DNA of 35,852 nucleotides from CAZRKC01 sp964600665. GTDB lineage: Bacteria; Bacillota; SLNR01. The first letter of the stretch is position 1. Every line of letters begins with the position of its first letter. The position numbers and the translations under genes are program-made. Positions 13,908-22,184 of this stretch are shown in pieces. The notes under the pieces were generated by a model. It did not search any database. It saw only the letters and a list, made by a program, of their open reading frames with translations, and was not told where the DNA came from. The stretch is from positions 1-35,852 of the forward strand of contig CAZRKC010000026.1 in the NCBI GenBank assembly GCA_964600665.1, in the 5' to 3' direction.

Positions 13908-16799
13908 TCACTCCGAGAAGGAATCCTTCGGCGCATTAATCCGAGTCATGGTAAAGACCGGATCCATATCATATACATAAGCATCCGCCCGATAATCCAA
14001 TACCCCCTGAACTCCCTGCTCTTTCGCCGCAATCTCAATATCCGGTACATGATATGTGGCCGTCAGATTGAATACACATTCTCCCTCTCTCCCCCAGTAA
14101 TAATCATTCCAGATGGGCTTATCCGTGTTGTCTGGTGTCAGAAACACGCGGATGAAGGTTTTTCCTTTGGGTGGCAGGGCCGGAATGGGCAAACTGACAT
14201 ATTTGTACATTTTAAAGTGAGGCTTACCGACAGGGTAATAACTCATCGTCAGGGTTCCCGGTGGGCTCCACTGATCGTGGGAATTCAGGATATAGACATC
14301 CACCCAGGCCGGTCGGTACATGGCCTCAGTGGCGGGCTTCAGGTAATCCACATCCAAAGGATTCACATTTTTCGCGGTCGCCAGATTGGTGATCTGGGAT
14401 TTGGTTTCATCGATAATACTGTTACGAATCTCGTTGGGAATTTCTTCAGGGGGTACCCCCAGAGATTGAGCCGCCTCATCCAGGGCAATCCGCACACAGT
14501 AATCCAAACTGGAATCGGTCAGGGCGTCAAAGTTGGGCAGACTGGGAGGTAACCCCACAGATGCCAGCCCGTAATCGATCAAGGCGCGGACGGCCGTCCG
14601 AATATACCCTTGAACCGTGCTTCCCATAAAGGCGAAGCGATCAGCCACCAGGTTGGCCAGGGAGGACTTCAACCCGTTGTAAGTCTTCTGGATGCTCTCA
14701 TAAACCTGTTTTAAAAGTGTGGTGAATTCACTCCAGATAGCATCCCAGCCGCTCTGGTTGATAGTCAGGCGGAACCAGGCTCCCGGTGGCAGCATCCGAT
14801 CCAACACTGCCTGATACTGAGCGCGGGTGGTTTTGGGATATAGGTTCAGATGCACCGGGTATGGGTACAAGAAATCGCCCGTCTCGTGATTCTTGATATA
14901 GAAGTTGACCTCCTCTGCCTGAATGGGCCGGGTCACCTCAAAATATTCCTCGTAATGATCTAAGGGCCATCGAGCCGGATAATACTGCCAGAAATCCGTG
15001 GTAGGAACATAGGATTTAACCACCACTTCTTCTGGAGGCAGATTGTCGAAGTCATACTGGCCTATCAAAAAGAGATCTTTATTGCCGGTATAGTGGATCT
15101 GATGGGTTTCTGAGACCACAGGCACTACCGTACCGGCTCCTTCGCCGGGTACATAGCAGATCGCCCGCATATAGTAGGTGATGGTGTTATTACCTAGTTG
15201 GTAAAGTGGAGGTGCGAATTCGGAAAAAGAAACTGGAACCATCCGGGTCTCCAAGGTGTATTGGATTCCTTGCTCCCGATTCCGGTGCACAAGTCCCGCA
15301 GGGTTGTAAAAATCAGACATGCTCTGGTACTTAAAGGGCATAGTGGATATTTGAACATCCACCTCCACGGAAGCAGCGGGTACCTTGGAAAGCTTAAATA
15401 TCCAGTCCCGATCCCCTCCTGCATACATGAATTTACCCTTTTCCGCAATGACCTCAAAGGGTACGCTGATAGGCGCAGATGCGGATCGAACCGCCAGTTC
15501 CGGCCGGGGTATATCTGGCATGGGATTGAGCATGCCGATCGCTGACTTTTCGAGCAGGGGGGTCCCGTACACCACTTGAAACTCAGAACGGGTGGCACCA
15601 ATAATCTTATCATTTTTATCCAGCATGATAACCCGGACATACAACGCCCGCTGCTCCTGATCCAGCAGCTTGACATTGGGTACTGTGTCAAAAGAAACAC
15701 CACGATTAACCGGCTTGGGGCCCTGGCTTTGGGCCTTGAACTGGCTCATGACTGCATTGAAATCCACGGCGAACTCCTTGACACTGCCGTTTTGTATACC
15801 CCAGGCCAAAATCCCGGGTGACTCATTCCATTTCAGATTGGTATCACAGGTAAAGGGAACTCGGGCAATCTGCCACACCACGCGGCTTACCTGGGTTAGC
15901 TCATGTTCGACGGTAAACCAGCGGGTTGCATCTTCGTTTTGATTGATAAACCCGTTATTATCTGCGATATAGGAAGGAGTTGGATACTTATTTGGGATTT
16001 CCGGCGGTTTTTCCGGGGGTGGGGTTATCGGTGGAACGGGCGTTGGTGTAACCGGTGGCACCACCTGGAAGGTGGGTGAGAGATTATATCCTAACCGAAT
16101 AGTCCCCACCCAAGCATTGACCCGAAAAACACAACGGGTGGAGTTGACATTAGGCACCTTCAGCCGGTAGGTATTCTCGTTGGCAATCCCTTCAACAATG
16201 GTCTGGTATGTCTTCCCGCCGTCGGCGCTAAAAAGGACATCCACTGTCGGATCTCGACCGGAATCGATGGTCCAATTCAGGGTAAAATTCGTCCCGGCGA
16301 TCAGTTTACTGCCTTCTTTCGGGTTGAGAACCTGGATAATTGAAGATGGTGGGTCAATGGGTTGGATCGGTAGGATTGGCTGGATCGGTTGAATAGGTTG
16401 AATCGGATTTAGCGTTGCCGCGACACGAACCATCGACACTGGCGTACCGACCTGAAATTCGGTTCCGGCGATGAGGTTGTCATCGGAGTTGTCCAGATTG
16501 CCATCGGCGCGGCTGGTCTGTCCGGCAGCAGCCAGGGGTTTACCCGGCCCGTCTGCCATATGCAAAACTGCCTTGAGGGAACATTCTGAGACAGGCAGAT
16601 CACTTGCAGCAAAGTCACCAGGGTTCAGAAGGTCAATTTCAAAGATCTCTGCGTTGAAATCCTGCTCCTTCGCCATCTGTTCGTGATTAATCGGGTCTTT
16701 GCGTCCCTGGATAAAGACGACCGTAATGATGAGAGCAATAATCACCAGGGCAACGATCAGGGCAATGGTCTTCTGGGAAGGGACCTTCGCTTGTGTCAT
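13908..16799 (-). CDS. large membrane-anchored extracellular protein with Pro-rich linkers
   Basis: Encodes 963 residues on the minus strand. The start at 16799 is preceded by AAGGTGG about 7 bases upstream; a longer in-frame start at 16850 has no such site. Residues 11-32 form one hydrophobic helix after a short basic N-terminus, so the bulk is predicted outside the cell. Visible architecture: acidic stretch, a PIQ/PIL repeat linker (131-150), an Ig/FN3-like beta module (about 155-250, with LFSADGGKTYQTIVEG), a Pro-rich linker with PVTPTPVPP (about 255-285), then a long beta-rich body with WQIAR, helices rich in LADRF and IPNEIRNS near residue 790, and a final beta domain. It resembles secreted proteins with Ig-like modules, but I recognise no catalytic domain. 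Monocistronic and isolated, facing the SoxB-like gene. Confidence 0.8.
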   Translation of the reverse strand: MTQAKVPSQKTIALIVALVIIALIITVVFIQGRKDPINHEQMAKEQDFNAEIFEIDLLNPGDFAASDLPVSECSLKAVLHMADGPGKPLAAAGQTSRADGNLDNSDDNLIAGTEFQVGTPVSMVRVAATLNPIQPIQPIQPILPIQPIDPPSSIIQVLNPKEGSKLIAGTNFTLNWTIDSGRDPTVDVLFSADGGKTYQTIVEGIANENTYRLKVPNVNSTRCVFRVNAWVGTIRLGYNLSPTFQVVPPVTPTPVPPITPPPEKPPEIPNKYPTPSYIADNNGFINQNEDATRWFTVEHELTQVSRVVWQIARVPFTCDTNLKWNESPGILAWGIQNGSVKEFAVDFNAVMSQFKAQSQGPKPVNRGVSFDTVPNVKLLDQEQRALYVRVIMLDKNDKIIGATRSEFQVVYGTPLLEKSAIGMLNPMPDIPRPELAVRSASAPISVPFEVIAEKGKFMYAGGDRDWIFKLSKVPAASVEVDVQISTMPFKYQSMSDFYNPAGLVHRNREQGIQYTLETRMVPVSFSEFAPPLYQLGNNTITYYMRAICYVPGEGAGTVVPVVSETHQIHYTGNKDLFLIGQYDFDNLPPEEVVVKSYVPTTDFWQYYPARWPLDHYEEYFEVTRPIQAEEVNFYIKNHETGDFLYPYPVHLNLYPKTTRAQYQAVLDRMLPPGAWFRLTINQSGWDAIWSEFTTLLKQVYESIQKTYNGLKSSLANLVADRFAFMGSTVQGYIRTAVRALIDYGLASVGLPPSLPNFDALTDSSLDYCVRIALDEAAQSLGVPPEEIPNEIRNSIIDETKSQITNLATAKNVNPLDVDYLKPATEAMYRPAWVDVYILNSHDQWSPPGTLTMSYYPVGKPHFKMYKYVSLPIPALPPKGKTFIRVFLTPDNTDKPIWNDYYWGREGECVFNLTATYHVPDIEIAAKEQGVQGVLDYRADAYVYDMDPVFTMTRINAPKDSFSE
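16351..16408 (-). repeat. short tandem repeat coding for a PIQ linker
   Basis: A 9-base-period imperfect repeat (complement of GGTTGAATC-like units) encodes Pro-Ile-Gln/Leu triplets at residues 131-150 of the anchored protein. Such tracts can vary in length by slippage and act as stiff spacers. Confidence 0.6.
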
Positions 16800-17004
16800 T
16801 GCGGACACCACCTTCTTAAGATGATGAGACAAAACCGGAGCGGAAATCATAAAAGTGTAAGCGTGTTCGGTTCCAAGCTAACTGGTTTCAAATGGTGGTA
16901 AGCCATCTTTAGCATCTATTTATTTCTAACTTATGTAAATTACTGCCTGATTATCTTGTTTTCGTTATGGTTTCTGCTTTTCCTTCTTTGCCTGATTTTG
17001 GAAT

Positions 17005-17032
17005 CTTATCACTTCTTCGGAGTCAGAAGAGA
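17005..17032 (+). repeat. 28-base repeat, copy 2, beside IS3-type orfB tail
   Basis: Same string as 4204-4231, with two mismatches (positions 11 and 15). Here it is followed immediately by the orfB tail instead of orfA, as expected if an IS lost its interior. Confidence 0.5.
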
Positions 17033-17283
17033 TGGAGCAGCATCATGTGATTGGTCGCATGAGCCTCAAGGGCAATCCCTTCGACGATTCATGCCGTGAG
17101 ATTTTTGCGACCATCAAGAAAAAATGGATATATTTCCAAAAAAATGCTAATCTGGAAGGTGTGAAGACGAGTGCAAACGAATATGTTGAAAGATATGACA
17201 ACCAGAGGCGAATGCATGCATCAATGGGGTATCTGAGCCCTAAGCAATTACTCGAACGCTATTTGCGGGAAGTTGCTGCTTAA
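17032..17283 (+). pseudogene. IS3-family transposase orfB, C-terminal tail only
   Basis: Eighty-three codons with the typical end of an IS3 OrfB integrase core: MSLKGNPFDDSCREIFATIK (the family SRKGNPYDNA.IESFFATLK block that holds the catalytic Glu, here replaced by REIF), KKWIY, then EYVERYDNQRRMHASMGYLSPKQ. The DD part of the DDE triad and all of orfA are absent, so this is a remnant. Position 28 of the block reads REIF where ESF is usual, so even the remaining catalytic Glu may be changed. Confidence 0.75.
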
Positions 17284-17371
17284 TGGGAGGTCGGGCACGC
17301 ATATGCCCTACATTTTACAATTCCCCAAAAAGCATCAGGGTCCATTTATTGATCAGAAAGGTGGTAAATGT

Positions 17372-17904
17372 ATGCACCAGAAAAGAGTGAAACTCTTTGT
17401 TGTAGGCATCGTTGCAATCTTGGCGCTGACTGCTCTTCAGCAAGCGATGAATGCTCGGTATCCAACCATTCAAGCATTGGTGGAGGAACACTATTCAGGT
17501 GGAGCAGAAATCCTTGATGTCATCCCATTCAGTGACGGGCAAGCTATAATCGTCAACAGGGAGAGCATTTCAACTATGAGTGCAATGTATGTTAAACCTT
17601 CGTTGTTCGGATGGAAACTAATTGGTGTGAGTTCTGCGCACTCATTACAGGTAATGGGCTTGCTGGTTATAGCATATTGCCTTCGACAGATAGTGGCGGG
17701 ACGAGCGGGCAAGTGATGCTTTATGGCATGGCAAAATCTCCTGTTAGTAAAATGAGTTACATTTCTCAGAGTACTGAATACTTAATGGACATTCAACCAG
17801 AATCATATTTCTATGTGATCCTGCCGAACGGGATCGATCACCCGATTGAGATGCTTGCCATTTTGAAATCCGGAGAACATTTAAAACGCCCGTTTGAAAT
17901 ATGA
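17372..17904 (+). pseudogene. frameshifted gene for a small membrane-anchored protein
   Basis: ATG 17372 with AAAGGTGG upstream opens a frame with an N-terminal membrane anchor (RVKLFVVGIVAILALTAL), then a soluble part with HYSGGAEILDVIPFSDGQAI. It runs to TAG-adjacent stop 17716. A second frame covering 17611-17904 continues the same kind of protein with ITGNGLAGYSILPS and ends in YFYVILPNGID and LKRPFEI. The switch lies around 17640-17660, consistent with a single-base deletion. Joined, the product would be about 177 residues. Similar small anchored proteins occur in Bacillota, but I cannot name the family. It could be a real mutation or an assembly error. Confidence 0.55.
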
Positions 17905-18051
17905 TGGGTCATCAACTGACTCATTCCTGATCCATTAAATTTCTTAGCCATCGAAGGAGGTCCAAACCATTGATATCGCAAAATCTCTTGATGCGGGTTC
18001 AAGCGGCCGAAAGTTCGATCCCTTTCGCTCAGACCATCGTAATGCAGTAAC

Positions 18052-18076
18052 GGCGCTCGCTTGCGCTGTTTTTTCT
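18052..18076 (+). terminator. terminator-like hairpin
   Basis: GGCGC pairs with GCGCT (one G-T pair) over a 6-base loop and is followed by GTTTTTTC. The stem is short. It could end transcription of the frameshifted gene at 17372-17904. Confidence 0.4.
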
Positions 18077-18384
18077 TTAGAGGCACCGATGGCGAATAAT
18101 GACCTCAGGAGAATAGTATGGGTCATCCATAGTCAAATAATATTTTGAATATTCAGGCAGGTAAAATCGGATGCTGGTCGAAATTTCACACTCAGATTAA
18201 GTTAAAAATTTGATAGCGTTGCATGAAAAACTGAAGGGAAGTAAACATGACGCGACAGAAACTTTCATCCACTAAGATGATGAGAAATGGTACCATGAAC
18301 ATTCATGATATAAGAATCTCCCTCCGGAAGCATATCCTGCTGATGAATCAGAAGGGCTGCTAAAGCCGTGGTGGAATGGCAGCA

Positions 18385-18500
18385 CCCGTCAACCGTTGAT
18401 TTTGGTCGGGGGGGAAGGCATGATTGTGCTTGAATCAATCATTTACTTGTACCAATGTACTTGATTTTCGTGTTTCCCGTGCTGAAAGTGTGGCAAATGA
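18385..18500 (+). pseudogene. decayed fragment of the 5' part of the 355-903 membrane gene
   Basis: DNA here aligns along its length with about 371-485, the 5' part of the first membrane-protein gene. Shared blocks include TGGTC, AGGCAT, TTTACT, CCAATGTACTT, TTTCGTG, CGTGCTG and GTGTGGCA in the same order and nearly the same spacing. Translated fragments match PMYFYFVLLVLAVWQ as PMYLIFVFPVLKVWQ. No intact frame remains. It is a fourth, dead member of the family, about 18 kb from the live cluster. Confidence 0.65.
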
Positions 18501-18628
18501 GGACAGAAAAACTTACGAAATATTTGCGATTTCCGTATGCAGTTTGAGAACAAGGTTTTAATGGTGTGGAATTGAGTGAAAAACATTGCATTCACACGAT
18601 TATATTCATTAAAGTTAGGGGGGTTTTT

Positions 18629-19585
18629 ATGATTTGCATGAAATGCCTTGCATCATCGCCGGACGAGTCCGAGAAATGTGCCAAATGTGGTGCCCCATTC
18701 CGTTCGTTACATGTTGTTGACTTCGCAAAACGATTAAACATTAAAGGCAATTGGCAAACGGCCAAGGAGCCATCTGGGGAGAAACAAGGTACAACTGCGG
18801 CGAAGGAACCAGACAGCCTAGTGCCATGGGCGAAATCGGAATTCAAAAAAGCCATGACCAATATTCCAAAACACGTGATGACACTGGCCATTTACGGGAG
18901 TATCATTCTGGCAGTCAATCTAATTTTCTGGACAGTGGATCCATATTTTTTGCCCGGGTGGTTACGACCGTTTCGCGGACTCATCTCCGCAGTGGTTTTC
19001 CTAACTGCAACCTATAACGACATTATTCCAAAGACGATTTTCTGGGTCATCCTCTTTACCTTTGGTAAAAAGCTCTTTAAATCCATCCGTAAAAAAGGCT
19101 TTAAGGCCTCCATTGAATGCCTGAAAAACGTGGTGCCAAATTTCAAAGCAGCACAGGGGCGCATGGCGCAATCTGCTTACCCGGTGCTCCTAATCGGCGT
19201 AGGTACCGGATTAATCATCGCTAATAACTTTGCCAGTTACTCGCGTTTTTCTGGGGCACGCAATAAATTTGATAAATACTTCATCGTACTCGTCATGGCA
19301 TTCACTATCAGCTATCTGCTTGGTGAAGCCAACAAAACCGGCATCTATAAATTCATAAAACTAGGGTCGAATGATTTCGCCAGGCTGGCGAAAAGAAAAC
19401 GCGGTCTCTCCGACGATAGCGTGTATCTACTCCTCTCAGCCTTTGTGGTGGGCCTCTTACTCGATGCACCGTTGATCCTCGTGAAATTCATGTACGGCGG
19501 ATACATTTTGGGTGCTGTCGCACTTCTAGCAGGCAGCGTCCTCGCTGTCGCAACTGGTAAGAAACCTGAGGTGAAAGCTGAATGA
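18629..19585 (+). CDS. zinc-ribbon membrane protein, first gene of radical-SAM operon
   Basis: Encodes 318 residues. The N-terminus is a zinc ribbon with two Cys pairs (C3xxC6 and C17xxC20) and a polar linker with a Lys/Glu-rich part, then about five to seven hydrophobic spans (roughly 85-105, 118-150, 185-202, 217-233, 268-310) separated by strongly basic loops such as KSIRKKGFK and RLAKRKRG. Start ATG 18629 has AGGGGGG about 5 bases upstream. Its last four bases (ATGA) are the start of the radical-SAM gene, so the two are translationally coupled. No known transporter or protease motif was seen; a role in membrane positioning or export of the operon's product is a guess from context. Confidence 0.82.
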   Translation: MICMKCLASSPDESEKCAKCGAPFRSLHVVDFAKRLNIKGNWQTAKEPSGEKQGTTAAKEPDSLVPWAKSEFKKAMTNIPKHVMTLAIYGSIILAVNLIFWTVDPYFLPGWLRPFRGLISAVVFLTATYNDIIPKTIFWVILFTFGKKLFKSIRKKGFKASIECLKNVVPNFKAAQGRMAQSAYPVLLIGVGTGLIIANNFASYSRFSGARNKFDKYFIVLVMAFTISYLLGEANKTGIYKFIKLGSNDFARLAKRKRGLSDDSVYLLLSAFVVGLLLDAPLILVKFMYGGYILGAVALLAGSVLAVATGKKPEVKAE

Positions 19586-20784
19586 GTAAGTTTATTACCT
19601 ACGAAGATGACAAGTACCGCTATCGAGTTGCATACGATCCCCTTTCTGGCTACTATGTACGCACCTCTATCCTGGATGATCGCGGTATCCAAACCTCAAA
19701 AGATGCCTTTCGGGGTAGTTATCCCCACCTGTTAGATGTCGGCATCATGGGGCATTGTCTCCATGGCATCAGTGGCAAATGCGCCGAATCAGGGGTGGAA
19801 TGCTATCAGTCAGGAGACAAAAAAATCGAACCGCATATGACCTTTGAGAACTTCAAGCGCATTATCGACGAGAGCCGCGGACGCACCTTCCAAGTAGCGT
19901 TGGGTGGCAGAGGGGATCCGGATCAGCACCCTGACTTCTTAAAAATCATTCGATATGCCCGTGAGCATGATGTCACGCCAAATTTCACCACTTCCGGTTA
20001 TAACCTGGACTTTCATATTCTACCCGAGGTGAAAAAATACTGTGGGGCAGTGGCAGTTAGTCATTATCGGAGCCATTACACCAGACGTGCGTTGGAAGCC
20101 CTCCTGGCTCATGGTATTAAAACCAATATCCACTTTGTTCTCAGTAACCATTCCATCGATGAAGCCATCGATTGGATCGGGAATAAAAAGGTTCCCGTGG
20201 GGGTCAATCGCGTGATTTTCCTTCTCCATAAACCCGCTGGTAACGGCAGTGAGGTGAATACACTCACTGTGGACGATCCTAAAGTTGAAAGATTCTACGC
20301 ACTATTTAATGAAGAAGCGAATTGCAACCTCGCTGGCTTTGATACCTGTAGCACGCCGGCGTTGATCCATTTTGCACCGCGCATTCTCAAGGAAGCTTAC
20401 GATACTTGCGAAGGGGGCCGTTTTTCCGCTTATGTGACACCGGACATGAAACTGCTGCCCTGCAGTTTCGATGTCACTCAACGCTTCGCCGTGGATCTCT
20501 CTGCGTATAGCATTGAAGAAGCGTATAACAGTGTTCAATTTGAGCAATTCCGTTCACATTTTGACTTTTCCCAGAATCATGTCGGTACATGTGGCGAATG
20601 CTCAGACAAAAGCCTTTGCATGGGAGGTTGCCCCCTCATGCGGGATATCGTGCTGTGTCCAAAGCTGAAAGACAGTCATATGCTTTCCCCTCGGCATGAG
20701 GGGCAAAGTCAGTGGAACAATTTAACATCAGGCGACATTAGTCGGTCGTCTTTTCAAATAATCGGCAAGGAGGCCAGGCTATGA
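19582..20784 (+). CDS. radical-SAM/SPASM-like protein with atypical CX7CX6C motif
   Basis: Encodes 400 residues. The expected radical-SAM site follows a DVGIMG strand and reads C59-x7-C67-x6-C74-Y75, instead of the usual CX3CX2C. It is followed by LGGRGDPDQHPDF (the G-G-x-x-P SAM-binding element) at residues about 107-119 and a TTSGYNLD strand. The C-terminal part has a cysteine-rich cluster region like SPASM domains: C residues in TYDTCEGG, LLPCSFD, GTCGECSDKSLCMGGCP and VLCPK, expected to bind auxiliary Fe-S clusters. SPASM proteins usually modify ribosomally made peptides or proteins. It overlaps both neighbours by ATGA, placing it between a membrane protein and a candidate substrate. The modification chemistry is unknown. 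Confidence 0.85.
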   Translation: MSKFITYEDDKYRYRVAYDPLSGYYVRTSILDDRGIQTSKDAFRGSYPHLLDVGIMGHCLHGISGKCAESGVECYQSGDKKIEPHMTFENFKRIIDESRGRTFQVALGGRGDPDQHPDFLKIIRYAREHDVTPNFTTSGYNLDFHILPEVKKYCGAVAVSHYRSHYTRRALEALLAHGIKTNIHFVLSNHSIDEAIDWIGNKKVPVGVNRVIFLLHKPAGNGSEVNTLTVDDPKVERFYALFNEEANCNLAGFDTCSTPALIHFAPRILKEAYDTCEGGRFSAYVTPDMKLLPCSFDVTQRFAVDLSAYSIEEAYNSVQFEQFRSHFDFSQNHVGTCGECSDKSLCMGGCPLMRDIVLCPKLKDSHMLSPRHEGQSQWNNLTSGDISRSSFQIIGKEARL

Positions 20785-22184
20785 AGATTAGTATTGACCA
20801 TGTAACCAATTCATCCAGTGAATCGTTTGCAACAGTCATCGGCGATACGTTGCTGGTAATTCTGTTTGGAATTCCATTTATTGCGGCAACATTAGGCAGT
20901 ACAGGCGAGAGCAGTGATCAAGAGAGTGGAGACGAAAACACCGATGGTGGAGGCTCAAGCGGTGAATTTGATCCCTACCCATCCAATGATCCTGACGATG
21001 AACCCGGGACCATGATTCAAAAGAATCCTGATGGAACGGTGACAAAAACCTTGCCTGATGGCACTGTGGGTACAAGAATGCCGGATGGCACCGTTTATGT
21101 GAAAGCAGCGGATGGTACGACTGGCGTGATCACGCCTGATGGACATGAAACCTATACTTCACCTGACGGCACTAAAACGGAAGTCTATTCCGACGGAACG
21201 ACTTATCAGCAGAATCCTGATGGTTCTACGCGAACTGAATATCCAGATGGAACTATTCGCGTCCACGGCGCGGATGGTTCATATGCGGCCCAGAACCCAG
21301 ACGGTACATTGGAGGTACGAGGACCTGATGAGAAAAATATCCAGGTTCTCGATAAAGAAGGTAAAGTGATTGGGCTCAAGGATGATAATGGGACAAATCT
21401 CAAAAAAGACGAGCAGGGCAATATCTCAGGTGTTGCAGTTAACGAGGATGGACATGAAATGACTGTAACCGGGAATATCAACGACAAAATTACTTTCTCG
21501 GATGATAAAGGAAGCAAAGTGGTCATCAATAAAGACGGGGAGCTTGAATCCGGGAAAATTGTCTCCGAAGATGGGTATGTCGAAATCGACGAAAATGGCA
21601 ATTTGAAAAGTGATCATACTGATAAGGAGACCGGTGTCAGAACAGAAATTTACGGTAATCCTGAACAAGGCACGATCGTGATCAAAGACTCTAACGGTTC
21701 TGATATGACCGTGACTGGCGATAAATTTGTTGGCACCATGATTTCAGATAAAGGGAAAATCACCATTGATGAAAACGGAAATATCGATGCGACCCATGCC
21801 GATGGAAGCACGGACACCGTGCGTAACAATCCTGATGGTTCATCTTCAATGGTCAGCAAAGATGCCAATGGTGTGGAAACGAACATCAATGTAAAAGCAA
21901 ATGGGGATTATGAGGCAAAGAATTCTCTGGGCGAATCCATGACCATCATCGGGAATTCGGATGGGACTTCCACGATGACCGCAGTTGATGCCAAAGGTCA
22001 AGTTACAACCGTGCATGGTAGTTCAACATCTGACGTGACGGTTAACACACCAGACGGTGGAAAGATCATTATCAGTCAAGATGGCGGAATGAAAATGACT
22101 GATAAGGATGGTAATGCAAAGTCCTTTACACCTGAAGAAGTTAAGAATGCCTCACCAGAAATGTTTGGAGGGTTGAAAAAATGA
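20781..22184 (+). CDS. VTNSSS-motif protein with 9-residue PDGT repeats, candidate maturase substrate
   Basis: Encodes 467 residues. Residues 1-16 read MKISIDHVTNSSSESF, an N-terminal tag resembling the VTNSSSSSF start I recall from many unannotated Bacillota proteins. A hydrophobic helix (about 22-40) follows, then an acidic Ser/Gly/Asp linker. From residue 83 there are 11 consecutive units of exactly nine residues (PDGTVTKTL, PDGTVGTRM and so on), a pattern like the G-box nonapeptides of TCP-10/CPAP proteins that form an extended single beta-sheet. Looser DENGN/DKEG repeats fill the rest up to residue 450. The gene overlaps the radical-SAM gene and the next gene by ATGA. The Ser/Thr/Asn-rich tag or the repeats are plausible modification sites; this is inference. 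Confidence 0.85.
   Translation: MKISIDHVTNSSSESFATVIGDTLLVILFGIPFIAATLGSTGESSDQESGDENTDGGGSSGEFDPYPSNDPDDEPGTMIQKNPDGTVTKTLPDGTVGTRMPDGTVYVKAADGTTGVITPDGHETYTSPDGTKTEVYSDGTTYQQNPDGSTRTEYPDGTIRVHGADGSYAAQNPDGTLEVRGPDEKNIQVLDKEGKVIGLKDDNGTNLKKDEQGNISGVAVNEDGHEMTVTGNINDKITFSDDKGSKVVINKDGELESGKIVSEDGYVEIDENGNLKSDHTDKETGVRTEIYGNPEQGTIVIKDSNGSDMTVTGDKFVGTMISDKGKITIDENGNIDATHADGSTDTVRNNPDGSSSMVSKDANGVETNINVKANGDYEAKNSLGESMTIIGNSDGTSTMTAVDAKGQVTTVHGSSTSDVTVNTPDGGKIIISQDGGMKMTDKDGNAKSFTPEEVKNASPEMFGGLKK
21027..21323 (+). repeat. eleven in-frame 27-base units (PDGT nonapeptides)
   Basis: The array encodes a strict 9-residue period with the consensus (P/A/S)-D-G-(T/S)-x5. DNA identity between units is low away from the CCTGATGG-like core, so the period is maintained by selection on protein and not by recent copying, unlike the 147-base repeats at 5.8-7.8 kb. 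Confidence 0.85.

Noticed and set aside
13285..13980. Small plus-strand frames after the SoxB-like gene, including 13546-13980
   Set aside because: No convincing start sites, odd composition, and the larger one runs into the minus-strand gene; no family pattern seen.
17955..18050. tRNA-like segment with TTCGATCC and TTCAAG loops and short stems
   Set aside because: No cloverleaf closes: the T-arm is one base too long, position 33 of the possible anticodon loop is not T, and no acceptor stem pairs.
21027..21323. Regular 27-base period considered as a CRISPR or microsatellite array
   Set aside because: Units are not identical DNA, have no spacers, and keep a 9-codon protein period.
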